Shown: piece after piece, positions 46,540 to 57,040 of the stretch
Position numbering within the stretch: position 1 is the stretch's first letter
Layout: every line of letters begins with the position of its first letter
NCBI GenBank assembly: GCA_051530055.1
Contig: CM121342.1
Coordinates: forward strand, 13,950,001 to 14,014,000
DNA: 64,000 nt
Direction: 5' to 3'
From: Neoechinorhynchus agilis
Lineage: Eukaryota; Acanthocephala
Translations under genes and position numbers: made by a program
The notes under the pieces: generated by a model
Seen by the model: only the letters and a program-made list of their open reading frames with translations
Databases searched by the model: none
Told to the model about the DNA's origin: nothing

Positions 46540-47425
46540 TGAAGGATTAGGTTTGGCGTCAAGCGTCCTTGTCTGTGTCGTCCGGCGGGATAGGTGCCTT
46601 AAAAGCATTAGATATTTCTTTGTCGGCTGATTTGAGGTGGCATGAAGCAAGCAGAAAATTGTTCAATGTTTTCTAGACGAGGATTACAGGTTGGATGGAG
46701 ATTTCGTTTAGGCTCTTTGTCCTTTTCGATGTTTTACTTCCCCATTGCATTTTGGGACACCTCAATGGCATCCATTCCATATTGTAACGAGTAATGCAGT
46801 CTCCGAATCTCAAGTTTTAATTCTGTAATTCTTTATTTTTCTCTCCGAAGAGACAGTAAGGATTGCAGTGTCCTTGAGACTTGGGATACCGATGTGCACA
46901 TCCCATCGCTGCCGTTGCGGAGTGACCGTGGATCCATCGGGGCGTCGTGGTCTCGTCTGTCGGCAATCAGGCGGGAGGTACCCAGGACACTCCGAATTGA
47001 ACGCAATTCTCTTAGTCGTGCCTTGAATACTGTGAATGCGCCCAACATCCTAGAGCCGAGCAATCTTTGCCTACTTGATGGCCGCCGTAGACCGGGCGGT
47101 GTCACAGTATTCACGTTCATGGAAACGCTCGCAGCTAACAACATATAATTCTCCGCTGTTAAAACGGGGGAGCAGAAGCATCTGAAGCTGAGGAACGCAA
47201 AAAAACAAAAAACAGAGACCGTAATCGAAATCATTATTTTGTTCCCTTTGGCGTCGAGACGCTCGGGTCGTTTGGTAACGCAGGACCTGGTCAAGCGATT
47301 GTCTAAGAGATTGAGACGAACCACTGGCGATCCGCGATCAGGAGCATTCCTCCTACAAAACATAAGTCTTGCTGTGCAACGAGGGAACGCTGAATCCGTC
47401 CTTTGGAACGTATAAATCAGGACGA
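46540..47425 (+). mobile_element. R2-like LINE fragment: thumb plus C-terminal endonuclease
   Basis: Plus-strand copy. The thumb-region block (AGGTTTGGCGTCAAGCGTCC at about 46550, GGTTGGATGGAGATTTCGTT at about 46690) matches those at 16.2 and 11.2 kb. The endonuclease region (about 46880-47400) has ALNTVNAPNILEPSNLCLLD, RRPGGVTVFTF, a VETLGSFGNAGPG-like stretch and LQNISLAVQRGNAES. It ends near the CAGCTGAGTGATCC 3' terminus at about 47420. Multiple frameshifts are present. Confidence 0.7.
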
Positions 47426-47429
47426 ACAG

Positions 47430-47690
47430 CTGAGTGATCCATATTTTAAAAATGCCTATCGTTTCTAATCTCTGCAATCGTTTACAAACGAGATAATTTT
47501 TTGTTTTCTGCAAAGAGTCCGATTATTTGTTTCCTGCGAGGAAACATTTGTGCAATCAAAAAAGCAATAAGATGTTTCTTACCCGAGATATTTGACTATC
47601 TCAAGACTAAAAATCGACTCCTCACACAATGCTTATAACTTTACAGAGAAAAAAATTCATCTGATGTCATTTATGTTTTCACACACTTTC
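47430..47690. other. Short spacer between LINE remnants
   Basis: AT-rich; no coding sequence or repeat recognised. Confidence 0.35.
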
Positions 47691-47699
47691 TTAAGCTTC

Positions 47700-48830
47700 T
47701 CCCTATTCTGAGTCGCTTCAATATCCTCACGCGGTCACTAATTTAGGGAGACAGTCCTTCCAACGCTTCTTGGGTCGTCCTCGCCTTCGTACTCCTGATA
47801 TCTTTATGTTTGCAGCCACTTGCTCCAGTTGGTTAGGATCCTGTCATTTTATGTGTTCGTAGAATCTTCAATGCTGTTCGCAAAAATCAAGTCACCGATT
47901 TTGTCCACATGAGCAGATCCTCGCACATATTTGTTTTCGATCCTATCCAGCCGGGTAACTCCTGCCGTCCAGCGGAGCATGCGCATTTCCGTCGTTTCGA
48001 CGCACTTGATTCGCAGACTCGTGTTGCGTTCCACGTTTCGGCCCCGTAAACCGGGTCTTCTCGCGACTTTGTAAATATGTCATTTCAGCGATAATGGGAT
48101 TCGACTGTCGCAAATTACGCCGCTGAGGCTCTTCCATTTCAACCACCTGCTTTGAATTCGAGCCGTTACCTCTGCACTCATATCGTTCGCAGATTTGACT
48201 ATGGAATCCAAATAACGGAAGTGGTCTTGACGATTTAGGGCTCTTTCCTGAAGACTGACAGCATCAGGTCCCACATAAACTGTCTTTTCCCTGCAAATCT
48301 TTAAGCCATTATCTTCGAACGACTCTCCATTTCTCGAGATCCTCGTTGAGGTCTTTGCGGGAGAAACCTCTCAGAACGATGTCGTCCGCGAACATCATGT
48401 CCCAAGGGGGTCCTCTGCTCACGCTACTAATTATCTCGTCCAGTAAAGTACAAACAGGTACGGACTAAGAGAATATCCTTGGTGCAAACCAACATTTACT
48501 TGGAAAGCATCAGTATCCCCAACAGGCGTTCGGATGTTTCACTTTTGTCGTACATATCCTGAATCGCCTGAACATACTTTCAGCACACAGCTTTCTCCTC
48601 AAGCACGACCAAACCAATCGCCTCGGTACCGCGTCGAACGCTTTTTCGAGATCCACAAAAACGCAATGGAGCTTTTTTTGCTTTTCGTGGCATTTCTCGA
48701 CAGCTCCTTCGGGGCATAAAGCCCCTTTGGTCGTCCCAAATGGTTGTCTCGCTTCTTATCCGCTTATCGGTGATCCTTTCGAACAATTTCAGTGTGTGGT
48801 ACATTAATTTTATCCCTCGATAATTGGTGC
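47700..48830 (-). mobile_element. RTE-like LINE, RT to C-terminus, degenerate
   Basis: Reading right to left: GFMPRRSC (about 48700), MMFADDIVLRGFSRKDLNED (about 48390, palm motif C), HFRYLDSIVKSANDMSAEVT and RIQSRWLKWKSLSGVICDSR (about 48130-48230), ETTEMRMLRWTAGVTRLDRI (about 47950) and RRRGRPKKRW (about 47775). This is the usual order in a LINE group widespread in invertebrates. There are stops between the pieces. The same-strand R2-like 3' end abuts its right side. Confidence 0.75.
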
Positions 48831-48854
48831 ATGGCTGAATATCACCCTTCTGCT

Positions 48855-49060
48855 TAAGTTTAAAAACCGCTTTGGATCGCTCAGCTGCTGTCCTGATTTA
48901 TACGTTCTAAAGGGCGGTTGCATAGTTTCCGTCCGCTGCATGAAGCAGAAATGCTAATGCCCTCTGATCGTCAGTGAATCGCCTGAGTTTCTTGGACAAT
49001 TGATTGGCCAAGTCCTGCGCTGCGGTACCAAACGACCCGAGTGTCTCTCGCTAGTGATTT
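48855..49060 (-). mobile_element. R2-like LINE, extreme 3' end
   Basis: On the minus strand the sequence encodes ETLGSFGTAAQDLANQLSKK and RRFTDDQRALAFLLHAADG, almost the same as the copy at 11.8 kb, and ends CAGCTGAGCGATCC. Confidence 0.65.
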
Positions 49061-50345
49061 TATTAAGAAAACGTTCGTACGGTATACTCGAAATTACGGG
49101 AATTCCTTTAAGCTACCTTCAAAATGTAACATTTCAATATGAATCATTGAATCTGTTTTTTAGTGAATCTCGATATAATGAGTGAAATGCATTTATACCT
49201 TCGTAACTATTGTTAGTGTTGAGAAAATTTAAAGATGGATAATTTTAATTGAATCCTTTTTTATAATTGTGAGCAATCAATACTTGTTTAGTGAAAAGAC
49301 TATTGTTCAACGTGGGAATGATGACAACAATTGATCAACGACTATAATTAACCTATTTAATTCGGCCGTATGATCTAAACTGAATAAGAAAATAATTCTA
49401 ATATCTTCAATCAATGAGGCAAAATACATTAAGACAGTTTGTCAACATGTCATTAGTAAATGTTTATGAAATTACGTTCAGTTCGAACGAATAGACCATT
49501 CTGACATTTAGCAACTTTTAATCGCAATATTGAAGTTGAGTATCAAAAAGATTTAAGACTTATCCAGCGAAATTCTCGTGTTCTTACTAAAGATGTACGT
49601 TTATTAAAATTCTCGTTTGACAGTTTCATCAGCTTTCTTGTATGCGTCGATAGATCTTCAATTAAATATTTTGTGCAATCGCAGGGAAATCGGCAGGCAA
49701 AAATGAGCCAAGTTCGTTTCAATTCTATTTCAATTCATGTTGGTTTAAGTTCATTTTTGATGATGTGAATGATGCCGTTTCAGCCACTACAATTTTTGAC
49801 TTCGTTGCAAAAATGCATTCGAACTAAATACTTTAAGCTTAATAAGGTAATTTAAGAAGATCAAGATATCCCTATAACGTGGGCGATGGATCGAAAAAGC
49901 TCGCAGATGAGTTTAAAATGAGCATTTTCATTTGACGTGCGTCCGGAGTTGGAAAAACAAAACATACGTTCGCGATGAATATTAATGGAAGGAGATAGCT
50001 AAGGACAGAGTAGTTCGACATTATCTGTTGGTTGCATTAGACGACGGCATTCAAATCAAGATACATTCGAAATCTTTTTGAAAGCAGTTATATAACTAAC
50101 GAGATACGAAAAGAAAAATTAAGAACTAAAAAGTCGATTTCTACGGTTTAGAAATACAAATAGATTCTATGAGGCCATAGAAGTTTCTCTGTTTTCGAAT
50201 ATATTAATGGAGCATTTCGATGCAACACGGATCGTGGATTTGTGGATTCTGTAGAAGTGTCGTTCTATCCACGTGAGTAACTCACGTTCTTTCATTTTCA
50301 CAACAATTGACGTCCATCTGAACTCACACTGTCGTAAATTTTTAC
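49061..50345. other. 1.3 kb intergenic region left of the ACBP gene
   Basis: AT-rich with no supported gene. A short plus-strand stretch near 49920-49995 reads SGVGKTKHTFAMN, resembling a P-loop, but without any flanking domain. The ACBP promoter must lie at the right end. Confidence 0.35.
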
Positions 50346-50606
50346 ATGAATTTCGAAAGCGCAGTTGAAGCAGTGAGAAGGATCACGTCTGGTCCAACAA
50401 ATGAGGAGCTGTTAAATCTTTACGGGCTCTACAAGCAAGCCAATGAAGGGGACTGTATTCAAGAAGTCCCCTCGCTTTTTAATTTTAAAGCAGTTAAGAA
50501 GCATGAGGCTTGGGTAGGAAATAAAGGGATGACCAAGGAGAAAGCCAAGGAGTCTTATGTGAAACTTTCCCAGGAATTGATCAGTCGATATGGCATCTCG
50601 GAGTGA
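50346..50606 (+). CDS. Acyl-CoA-binding protein
   Basis: 86 residues in a single exon, the usual length for soluble ACBP (86-87). It binds long-chain acyl-CoA esters with high affinity and carries them in the cytosol. Matches along the whole length: NFESAVEAVRRITSGPTNEE, LLNLYGLYKQANEGDC (ligand-binding Tyr and Lys in the YGLYKQA motif), KAVKKHEAWVGNKGMTKEKA and YVKLSQELISRYGI. No signal peptide. A poly(A)-type TGAATAAAC follows at about 50621. It is an isolated gene among LINE remnants and is intact. Confidence 0.95.
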   Translation: MNFESAVEAVRRITSGPTNEELLNLYGLYKQANEGDCIQEVPSLFNFKAVKKHEAWVGNKGMTKEKAKESYVKLSQELISRYGISE

Positions 50607-50639
50607 AAATTAAAATGATTTGAATAAACTTTTGGCGTC

Positions 50640-51015
50640 TCGTTTGCTGTCCAGGGAAATTAGCATACGGCACTCTTAGTACCATTCAACGAAAATTAAA
50701 ATTTGAAATTTACAGCGATAAATTTTTCTTAATCGAACAAAATCTCTTTTTTTAAGATCAACTTCACATAAGTTAAGTGACTAAGTATCATATTTTCAAT
50801 ACCATTAAGTTGCGATCATATACATTTTTAGCAATCGATCATTAGTAGGTTTGTCGAGGAATTGTCGTCTATTTCGGTTCTGCCATCCTTCTTTTGGGCA
50901 TGTTAATGAATAAAAACGAGTGTCTTCTCTTTAGTTTTAAAATAAATTTTAACGTTGAACAAAAAAGCTGAGATTTCTTTTAATACTGTACTTTCATTCA
51001 TCAACATCCCCTACT
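50640..51015. other. ACBP 3' flank, no gene
   Basis: AT-rich sequence of about 375 bp with no coding potential. Confidence 0.35.
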
Positions 51016-51017
51016 CC

Positions 51018-51310
51018 CTCGAAATCGCCGGTGGTACCGCCAGTGCAGCGGAAGGGAGGAAAATACGGAAATATATTCAGTTATCGAGGGCTCACTATTT
51101 TGTCCCCTTCGGAGTAGAGACGTATGGAGCGCTTGGCAGCTCGGCACTCTCTCTGCTCCAGGATCTCTCGAAGAAATTGAGAGAGGCAACCGGAGACTCA
51201 AGAGCAGGCGTATTCCTTCGATAAAATATCTCGCTAGCAGTACAACGGGGCAATGCTGCTAGCGTGATGGCGACGGTCGAGGAAGGACAAAAGCTGGAAT
51301 TTGGCGAGAG
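51018..51310 (+). mobile_element. R2-like LINE, 3' end fragment
   Basis: Encodes AEGRKIRKYIQLSRAHYFVP, FGVETYGALGSSALSLLQDL and KKLREATGDSRAGVFLR, then in another frame SLAVQRGNAASV. This is the end of the RLE domain seen in the other copies. Confidence 0.72.
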
Positions 51311-52580
51311 GTGGTGAGTGTGTTAATTGTCGAGAGATGAAGATTGATTGAATAATATTTTTTGACCGTTAAAAAAAATTTTGCAGCCACCATAAAAAAT
51401 TAATTATGATATAATAACTTTTAAAACTCAAATGTGCGAATAGCAACGAAATTTGAAAAAGCAAAAATAATAGTCATGTCTTCACGGCCAATTCAGGATG
51501 CTTTATGCGAATGCTCTAACATATTTTTGAAAAACTCATACTACAATCTAACTGGGCATTTTAGTTAGATGAAATTATTTACAACCTTTAGTGCAAGTCA
51601 AACTTCAGAAATCTGTGATTTTTGGGAAAAAAAGGCGAGAAGTGATCTTCGATGTACGGTTGCATGTAGCAGTCTTCAGCATCAATGTAACCTTCAATTT
51701 ACGAGGTTTTACGTCTTGGTATATGATCTCTCCATGTTCATTAATAAGTTCGTTCCTCGATGCACATCAGAGCCCTCTTCAGTATGAAATATATAAGAGC
51801 TTATGGGGAATACTTTAATCTTTGAATCCTTGAGAATTTTAGACGGATGGTGTTAAGTTATCTGGCACTTGCTAGGAACTAAAAACATAGGTTCCATTAG
51901 CTATAATGCACTTTTTAACGAATTCTGCTGACAAGGTAATCATTTCCATTATTGCTCGTTTCAGAAATCGCAATTCGAAATGTATCTGCCATGAATATTT
52001 ACATCGCGGTATCGCATTTATTTCTTAGAGGTGATTGTTGTATTCCAACTAAAGGCAGTTTGATTATAATTTGCAATGAACTAGAAAAAAGAATACAGCG
52101 TTCTTAATGTTAATCGGCAATATCTTCTATAGTAGTTCGCACAAAAAACACCAGATTAACCTTGCCGAAATATTAGATTAAATAAATAAATTGCTTCCGT
52201 TTTTCCGCCATATAAAAACATGAACAATGCAATATTCGAGCATATAATCTATGTGTTTAGCGCGGTTTAAATTACATGAACAGACAGCAAAAAATTAGCA
52301 TGAACTTTTAGGAAATGAACAACTACAATTGATAAAGATACAATGTCTTAAATTAATAACTTTAAATTTTCAGTTATGCTGTTAAACGCAGATTGAAAAT
52401 ATTCCGACTTTGAAAATGTTGTTTTTTGAAAGTCATGTGAAATCAAATCTGCAATAATTGCACTTAAGGTTAAAAAATTGAGGATGTTTCTCCAGCTACA
52501 TTTCGCTGATGCTCAATGTAAACACCAAGATAAAAAAATTTGTTTGTTTAAAAAATTATGAAAAATCATACTAAAGCGAA
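51311..52580. other. 1.3 kb spacer with one stray satellite-like monomer
   Basis: AT-rich. Near 52140-52215 a single degenerate satellite-like unit is seen (GCCGAAATATTAGATTAAAT, then TTTTTCCGCCATATAAA). Two overlapping frames at 51569-51818 lack any recognisable domain. I see no gene. Confidence 0.4.
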
Positions 52581-53218
52581 AATAGTTTTTAAGGCACGAG
52601 GCTGGATAATCATTCCATCACCGTCGCTGTGGGACTTCGGTTGGGCATCGAATTCTCAGGCTCATATACGTGTCGGTGCGGTGAGACAGTGAACGGATCG
52701 GGAACTCACGGCCTTGACTGCAAGCGTTCAACTGCTCGCCACGCACGGCACTCAGCAGTCAACCGCATAATCAGGGAAGCCCTCTCAACGGCCGGTTTTC
52801 CAGCTCGATTCGAACCAGTTGGACTCTCCCGGGACGACGGTAAGCGCCCTGATGGAGTGACTCTCCTTCCATGGTGCTCCGGGAAAATACTGGTTTGGGA
52901 TTTACCTGCTTCAACACGCTCGCAGCATCCTACCTACGGGATGCCACCTCAAAGGCGGAAGCAGTCGCCAGCTTCAGCGAGGAAAAGAAGCGGCAGAAGT
53001 ACTCGCTCGATGGGCATCAATATATTTTCATCCCGATTGCGGTGGAAACACTGGGATGTCTAGGAAAAGAAGCCGATTATTTCCTCTCACGACTGGGAGG
53101 GATGCTAAAACATACCACCGGCGATATGCGATCCAGCAGCTTCCTGTTGCAGCGAATCAGCGCGGCGATCCAACGCGGCAATGCCGCGGCCATCAAGGAA
53201 GCTGCCGAACAATCATAA
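52580..53218 (+). mobile_element. R2-like LINE, best-kept C-terminal endonuclease
   Basis: Encodes CRCGETVNGSGTHGLDC (C-x-C-x8-H-x3-C zinc knuckle), RHSAVNRIIREAL, EPVGLSRDDGKRPDGVTLLP, KILVWDLP, then after one frame change KYSLDGHQYIFIPIAVETLG and SSSFLLQRISAAIQRGNAAA. The RPDG and VWD residues fit the PD-(D/E)xK core of R2-group endonucleases. Higher GC than its surroundings. The copy is 5'-truncated and frameshifted. Confidence 0.8.
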
Positions 53219-53229
53219 CGTATGAATCT

Positions 53230-53918
53230 GTATTATGAATGTCGGACAAAATGTTTAAACTTTAAGCAAAAGCCAGCTGCATAGCAGAATATATCGCAGA
53301 CCAATCGCGTGTGATTTAATTTATGACAGAAAAATAATAATGTCTTAAATGGAGTATTATTAGATTGGCAATTATTTATATCTCGGGTTCTGATTGGCTG
53401 CATTCCATATTGTAAAAATACATTAATTAACATCGAGAATTATTCATTATTATCTAATGCTCTTCTAAGACGATCACAATGAACTAATATTTTTGAATGA
53501 ATCCTTATGATAAGAATTACCAATATTCGTGTTGAAAAGACCGACATATGCTGATATAACCAATAGTCAATAATGAGATCAAGCGCTCAAAAATACCTCA
53601 ACAAACGCGTTAATTCAAGGATTCTACAACAAGGAAACATCTTCACACTCTGTTTTGCGACAACACGGTAAGTTTACCAGTGAACAAGGAGTATTTTCAA
53701 ACGTAGGAGATAAATGTTTAGTAAATAATTTACACTTATTGTGGAGTACAATTTCGTTTGTGCTCCATCAACTGTGGCTTATATGCCCGCGATCTTGATC
53801 TCTAACCTAGAGGTTCAGTCATCACCTTAGATAGGATAAGTTGCGATTTTAACCGCCCCACTAACTTATCGATTAACTTTTCTAACCTTTCCTTTTTACA
53901 GCAAACCAATAATCCAGT
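53230..53918. other. Gene-free spacer and 5' flank of the poly(A)-polymerase-like gene
   Basis: AT-rich. TCCTTTTTACAG at about 53890-53901, shortly before the start codon, could be an acceptor for a 5' UTR intron or for trans-splicing; I cannot tell which. Confidence 0.35.
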
Positions 53919-54869
53919 TTGAGCACCTGTCAATCAATGTCATTGCTGGAACATATGGAGGAAATCGGCGCTCAGCCGACTTTGCCAGACAAGATTCACA
54001 GAGAAGAGACCGTTAATACTATTCGCTCTTTTGTCTCAGCGGCCCTTCCTGAGGTTGTTAGTTTGTTGACGGGATCAACGTTTTTGTCAATGGAAATGAG
54101 TTCATCAGATATCGATATGCTTCTACTTGGTCCAGTGACTCTGCAGGAATGTGAGGCGATAGAAAGACTCAGGATATATTTTCAGCGGGAACAATCAATT
54201 GTGCCAAGGATAATACGGCGTGGCCCCTTCGCCGTATTCTCAGCGTTCATTAATGGAATCAAAGTGGATTTCACCTACGCTAGACTCCAAATTACCGCTG
54301 ATTTCATGGCTCTCCCTTATTATCCAATAGATTTCGTCTGCCTCGGCGCAGATGAAGGATCCAGGCCATTGATTGCAGCATACGAATTTAACTGTGAAGT
54401 TTTACGACTAACAAAACCGGAATACGATAAATTCCGATTGGTCGTCCGGGTTGTAAAACTTTGGGCACGTGCACACGACATCGTGGGAAATATCCGATCT
54501 GTGCCCATGATCGCTTGGCTCATAATGATCGGAAAGGTGTTTGTGCTATACAGTAAACACTCATTCCTCGTCATAATGAACCGATTCTTCAAATTTTATA
54601 AACTGTTCGACTGGCGGCATCGGACAGTTATATGGTTGAGCAAGAAAATTCCATTGTGTGAATTCAGAACGGATTCGAGACCGATGGAGGTTCAGCTCCC
54701 CTTTCCACCATTTTCAAATCTCACAGGAAATGTGCCTATCGAGAAGTTCGAAATTATAAAGCGAGCATTTGCTAGTGGTCTACGATTCATCGAGGCGAGA
54801 CAAAGAGGAGAGGATGTCAAGTGGCCGGACCTATTCGTGCCCAGCTACATGGCAGGAGCTAGTTTTTAG
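53919..54869 (+). CDS. Compact poly(A)-polymerase-like nucleotidyltransferase
   Basis: 316 residues in a single exon. The catalytic domain has LLTGSTFLSMEMSSSDIDML (the GS...SDID motif with two metal-binding Asp) and KVDFTYARL (third Asp). The central domain has RLTKPEYDKFRLVVRVVKLW, ARAHDIVGNIRS and FFKFYKLFDW, as in canonical nuclear poly(A) polymerases. After FEIIKRAFASGLRFIEARQR the protein stops at PSYMAGASF, so the RNA-binding domain and Ser/Thr-rich tail of canonical enzymes (usually 500-750 residues) are absent. The first Met also omits part of the usual N-terminal helix. It may add A tails with a partner protein, be a specialised paralogue, or be an old retrocopy; the reading frame is intact. 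Confidence 0.85.
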   Translation: MSTCQSMSLLEHMEEIGAQPTLPDKIHREETVNTIRSFVSAALPEVVSLLTGSTFLSMEMSSSDIDMLLLGPVTLQECEAIERLRIYFQREQSIVPRIIRRGPFAVFSAFINGIKVDFTYARLQITADFMALPYYPIDFVCLGADEGSRPLIAAYEFNCEVLRLTKPEYDKFRLVVRVVKLWARAHDIVGNIRSVPMIAWLIMIGKVFVLYSKHSFLVIMNRFFKFYKLFDWRHRTVIWLSKKIPLCEFRTDSRPMEVQLPFPPFSNLTGNVPIEKFEIIKRAFASGLRFIEARQRGEDVKWPDLFVPSYMAGASF

Positions 54870-55095
54870 ACTCGTAGGAAATGTAAGCGCAGTTATATGC
54901 GCTTTCGTATTGGCAAAATAAATTTTTGCTCATTGCAGTCTGGGTTTTGTAGCAGCGTACTCTGAAGTTCAAACATCTTGGCTTCAAAAAACAAGTCTTA
55001 CATTAGTTTAAATATAAAATGAGATTGTAAAAGCAACATCCAAATCAAACAAAAAATATGATAGTTTGAAAAAGTAATTAGAACTATTACTTAGG
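54870..55095. other. 3' flank of the poly(A)-polymerase-like gene
   Basis: Contains AAATAAATTTTTGC near 54917, a probable poly(A) region. Nothing else seen. Confidence 0.4.
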
Positions 55096-55096
55096 T

Positions 55097-55262
55097 CTTC
55101 ACACGGTTAAGAATCTTTTAGTAGAGATGTTTCGAACCTCGCTGGATTCATCATCAGTTCTTAAAGACGAGAGGAATGCGTTTCACCTCTCGTTTTTTTG
55201 GAACCGATTATGAACTCGACAAGGTTCAAAGTCTTCGTTAAAAAATTATTTACAGAGTCAAA
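55097..55262. repeat. Inverted repeat with hammerhead-like cores
   Basis: The left half reads TCTTCACACGGTTAAGAATC ... ATGTTTCGAACC. The right half carries the inverted counterpart (GGTTCAAAGTC ... AATTATTTACAGAGTC). The centre has CGAGAGG/CCTCTCG arms around ATGCGTTT (about 55169-55192). It belongs to the same family as the repeats at 10.35, 14.3 and 41.0 kb but is more diverged. Confidence 0.7.
55126..55160 (-). ncRNA. Hammerhead-like ribozyme core
   Basis: Read on the minus strand: CTGATGA (55157-55151), a stem-II-like block TGAATCCAGCGAGGTTC, then GAAAC (55133-55129) and ATC (55128-55126). Both catalytic boxes match the hammerhead consensus; the cleavage triplet would be AUC, which fits NUH. 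Pairing in stems I and III is weak in the monomer. Activity is untested. Confidence 0.45.
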
Positions 55263-55269
55263 ACCCAAA

Positions 55270-57035
55270 TAATAATTCTTGAAAAAGTAAACCCAAGCTA
55301 ATTTAAATGCATATTTTTGTTACATTGCGACGTCGAAAGCTGATTGGTTCATGCCAAGTAATTAGCCGGTATGATTCGTCTACGTTGACGGACTTATCAT
55401 GCTTGTTTTGCGACACTTTCTGTGCTTTAAACGTGCAAACAAACGTTCATTCTGCTTGGAACATTTTTTACAAATACAAAATCCATTTAAACTATAAAAC
55501 AACAGCAAAAAAGTGTTATTTTCTTCATAAAACCTTTGCCAACTTTTTATTTATAAATTCAAATGAGAAAAAAGCAACTAGAGCAAATTACTTAACACAA
55601 TCTTCGTTTATCTCAGTTATAGAATTATGAAAAAATCTTTAGACTTTAATGCTGCCAATAACTTCACAACAAGCATCAACATTGGAATGAATGATAGTCA
55701 CGATTTCAATTTCTCTTCCAAAGATGAACTAAACGTATACTTGTGCTTCACAGTTTGCTTCTATAGATTCCTATATACATTAAAGTGGCAACTGATTTCC
55801 ATTGCTTACAATATGTTAAGATATTACTTCTAGCAAAAAAATATCAAAGTAATTTTTTTACCGTTTTTACTTTTTATTTGCAGATAGCCTTGCCTGATCA
55901 AATTTTCGTTAACATCCTGTGCTTAGCCCGTATAACACTTTCCACTTTTATAAACCTTGAATTTTTCACATTGCAACTAACAAATCATTAGAAAAATTTG
56001 GAGTTGAAATTATATGTGCGAATTTGCCGAGTTCCTGTTTCGTATAGATTAATGGTCTCCAAATTGAAACGAAATGGTTTGATACCGTAGAACACTCAAC
56101 ACACATCACTGGATATCCTACTGATGCAAATTTTACAATTTTGAAGGTATTTTTGAGTATGAAAATTTTAGCGCATAGACAAATCCAGTGTAATTTTAAC
56201 TAAAAATACTGGCATGAGGATGATTGTCAGATTTCAGTGTTGCGCTGCAAGATTTTTTGCATGTACCAGTAATATGACGGCATTGAAAGCTGATAGTTTT
56301 CATTGGTCCGATGGCGCAAATCAAAAATCCTGATAATAGAACCAAGCTTTTTCTGTACGATCGTTTTCCTACTTTATTTAGGCCTAATTTAAGTCCGATT
56401 TTTTTAAAATGAGCAAAAAAGGACTACAAACATTCAAAATAACAGATCGCAGTTTTAATTATCTCCTTGTAGTTTCTTATTTTTACCCTTAATGTTTCCA
56501 TTTTAATGTAAGTGAATACCGACAAAAAATTGTCGAAAAACAAAAGGTATATGGTGTGCATTCGCTGTTCTCTCACTTTCTTCATGCATATATTCACTCG
56601 TTTACTTTAAAGAAATAACGGAATTAAATATGTTTAGAGTTTTATTGTGGCATTTGGTTATTTGCGTCCACGAACTGGAACTAAAATGCTTTGACTTGTG
56701 ATCAGTTTTACAGGTACAATGTTGTGCTTGTTTCTCTTTAGTGTCAGACCGCTCATCGGGCGCAATCAACACAATGAATTAATATCTATTAATCATGCGA
56801 TATTAATCAATCATTTTAAAATTGTACAGAACAAATAAAGGCAACATTTGTCAGTCAAAATGGATATTAGAAAAGTCGTAAGACTTAAGTCATATTATTA
56901 ACAGTTCTTCGCACGTCTTTAAGAAAGATCCGATTCTTTAGAAAAATTCCGTATCTAAAGCACTTACAAAACTCTTCTTTTCTTATCAAAAACGGATGGA
57001 TTTCCACGTACACACAAAGTAGAAAAGTATCACAT
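55270..57035. other. 1.8 kb AT-rich spacer
   Basis: Frames of 68-107 codons at 55307-55991 show no domain and low complexity, so I do not call them. No RNA gene or repeat recognised. Confidence 0.4.
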
Positions 57036-57040
57036 CCAGA

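Noticed and set aside
49920-49995. SGVGKTKHTFAMN, resembling a kinesin or ATPase P-loop
   Set aside because: Only one motif, no flanking motor or ATPase sequence and nearby stops. It may be a pseudogene scrap or chance.
55307-55991. Three overlapping plus-strand frames of 68-107 codons
   Set aside because: AT-rich, no domain, no promoter or splice context; likely chance.
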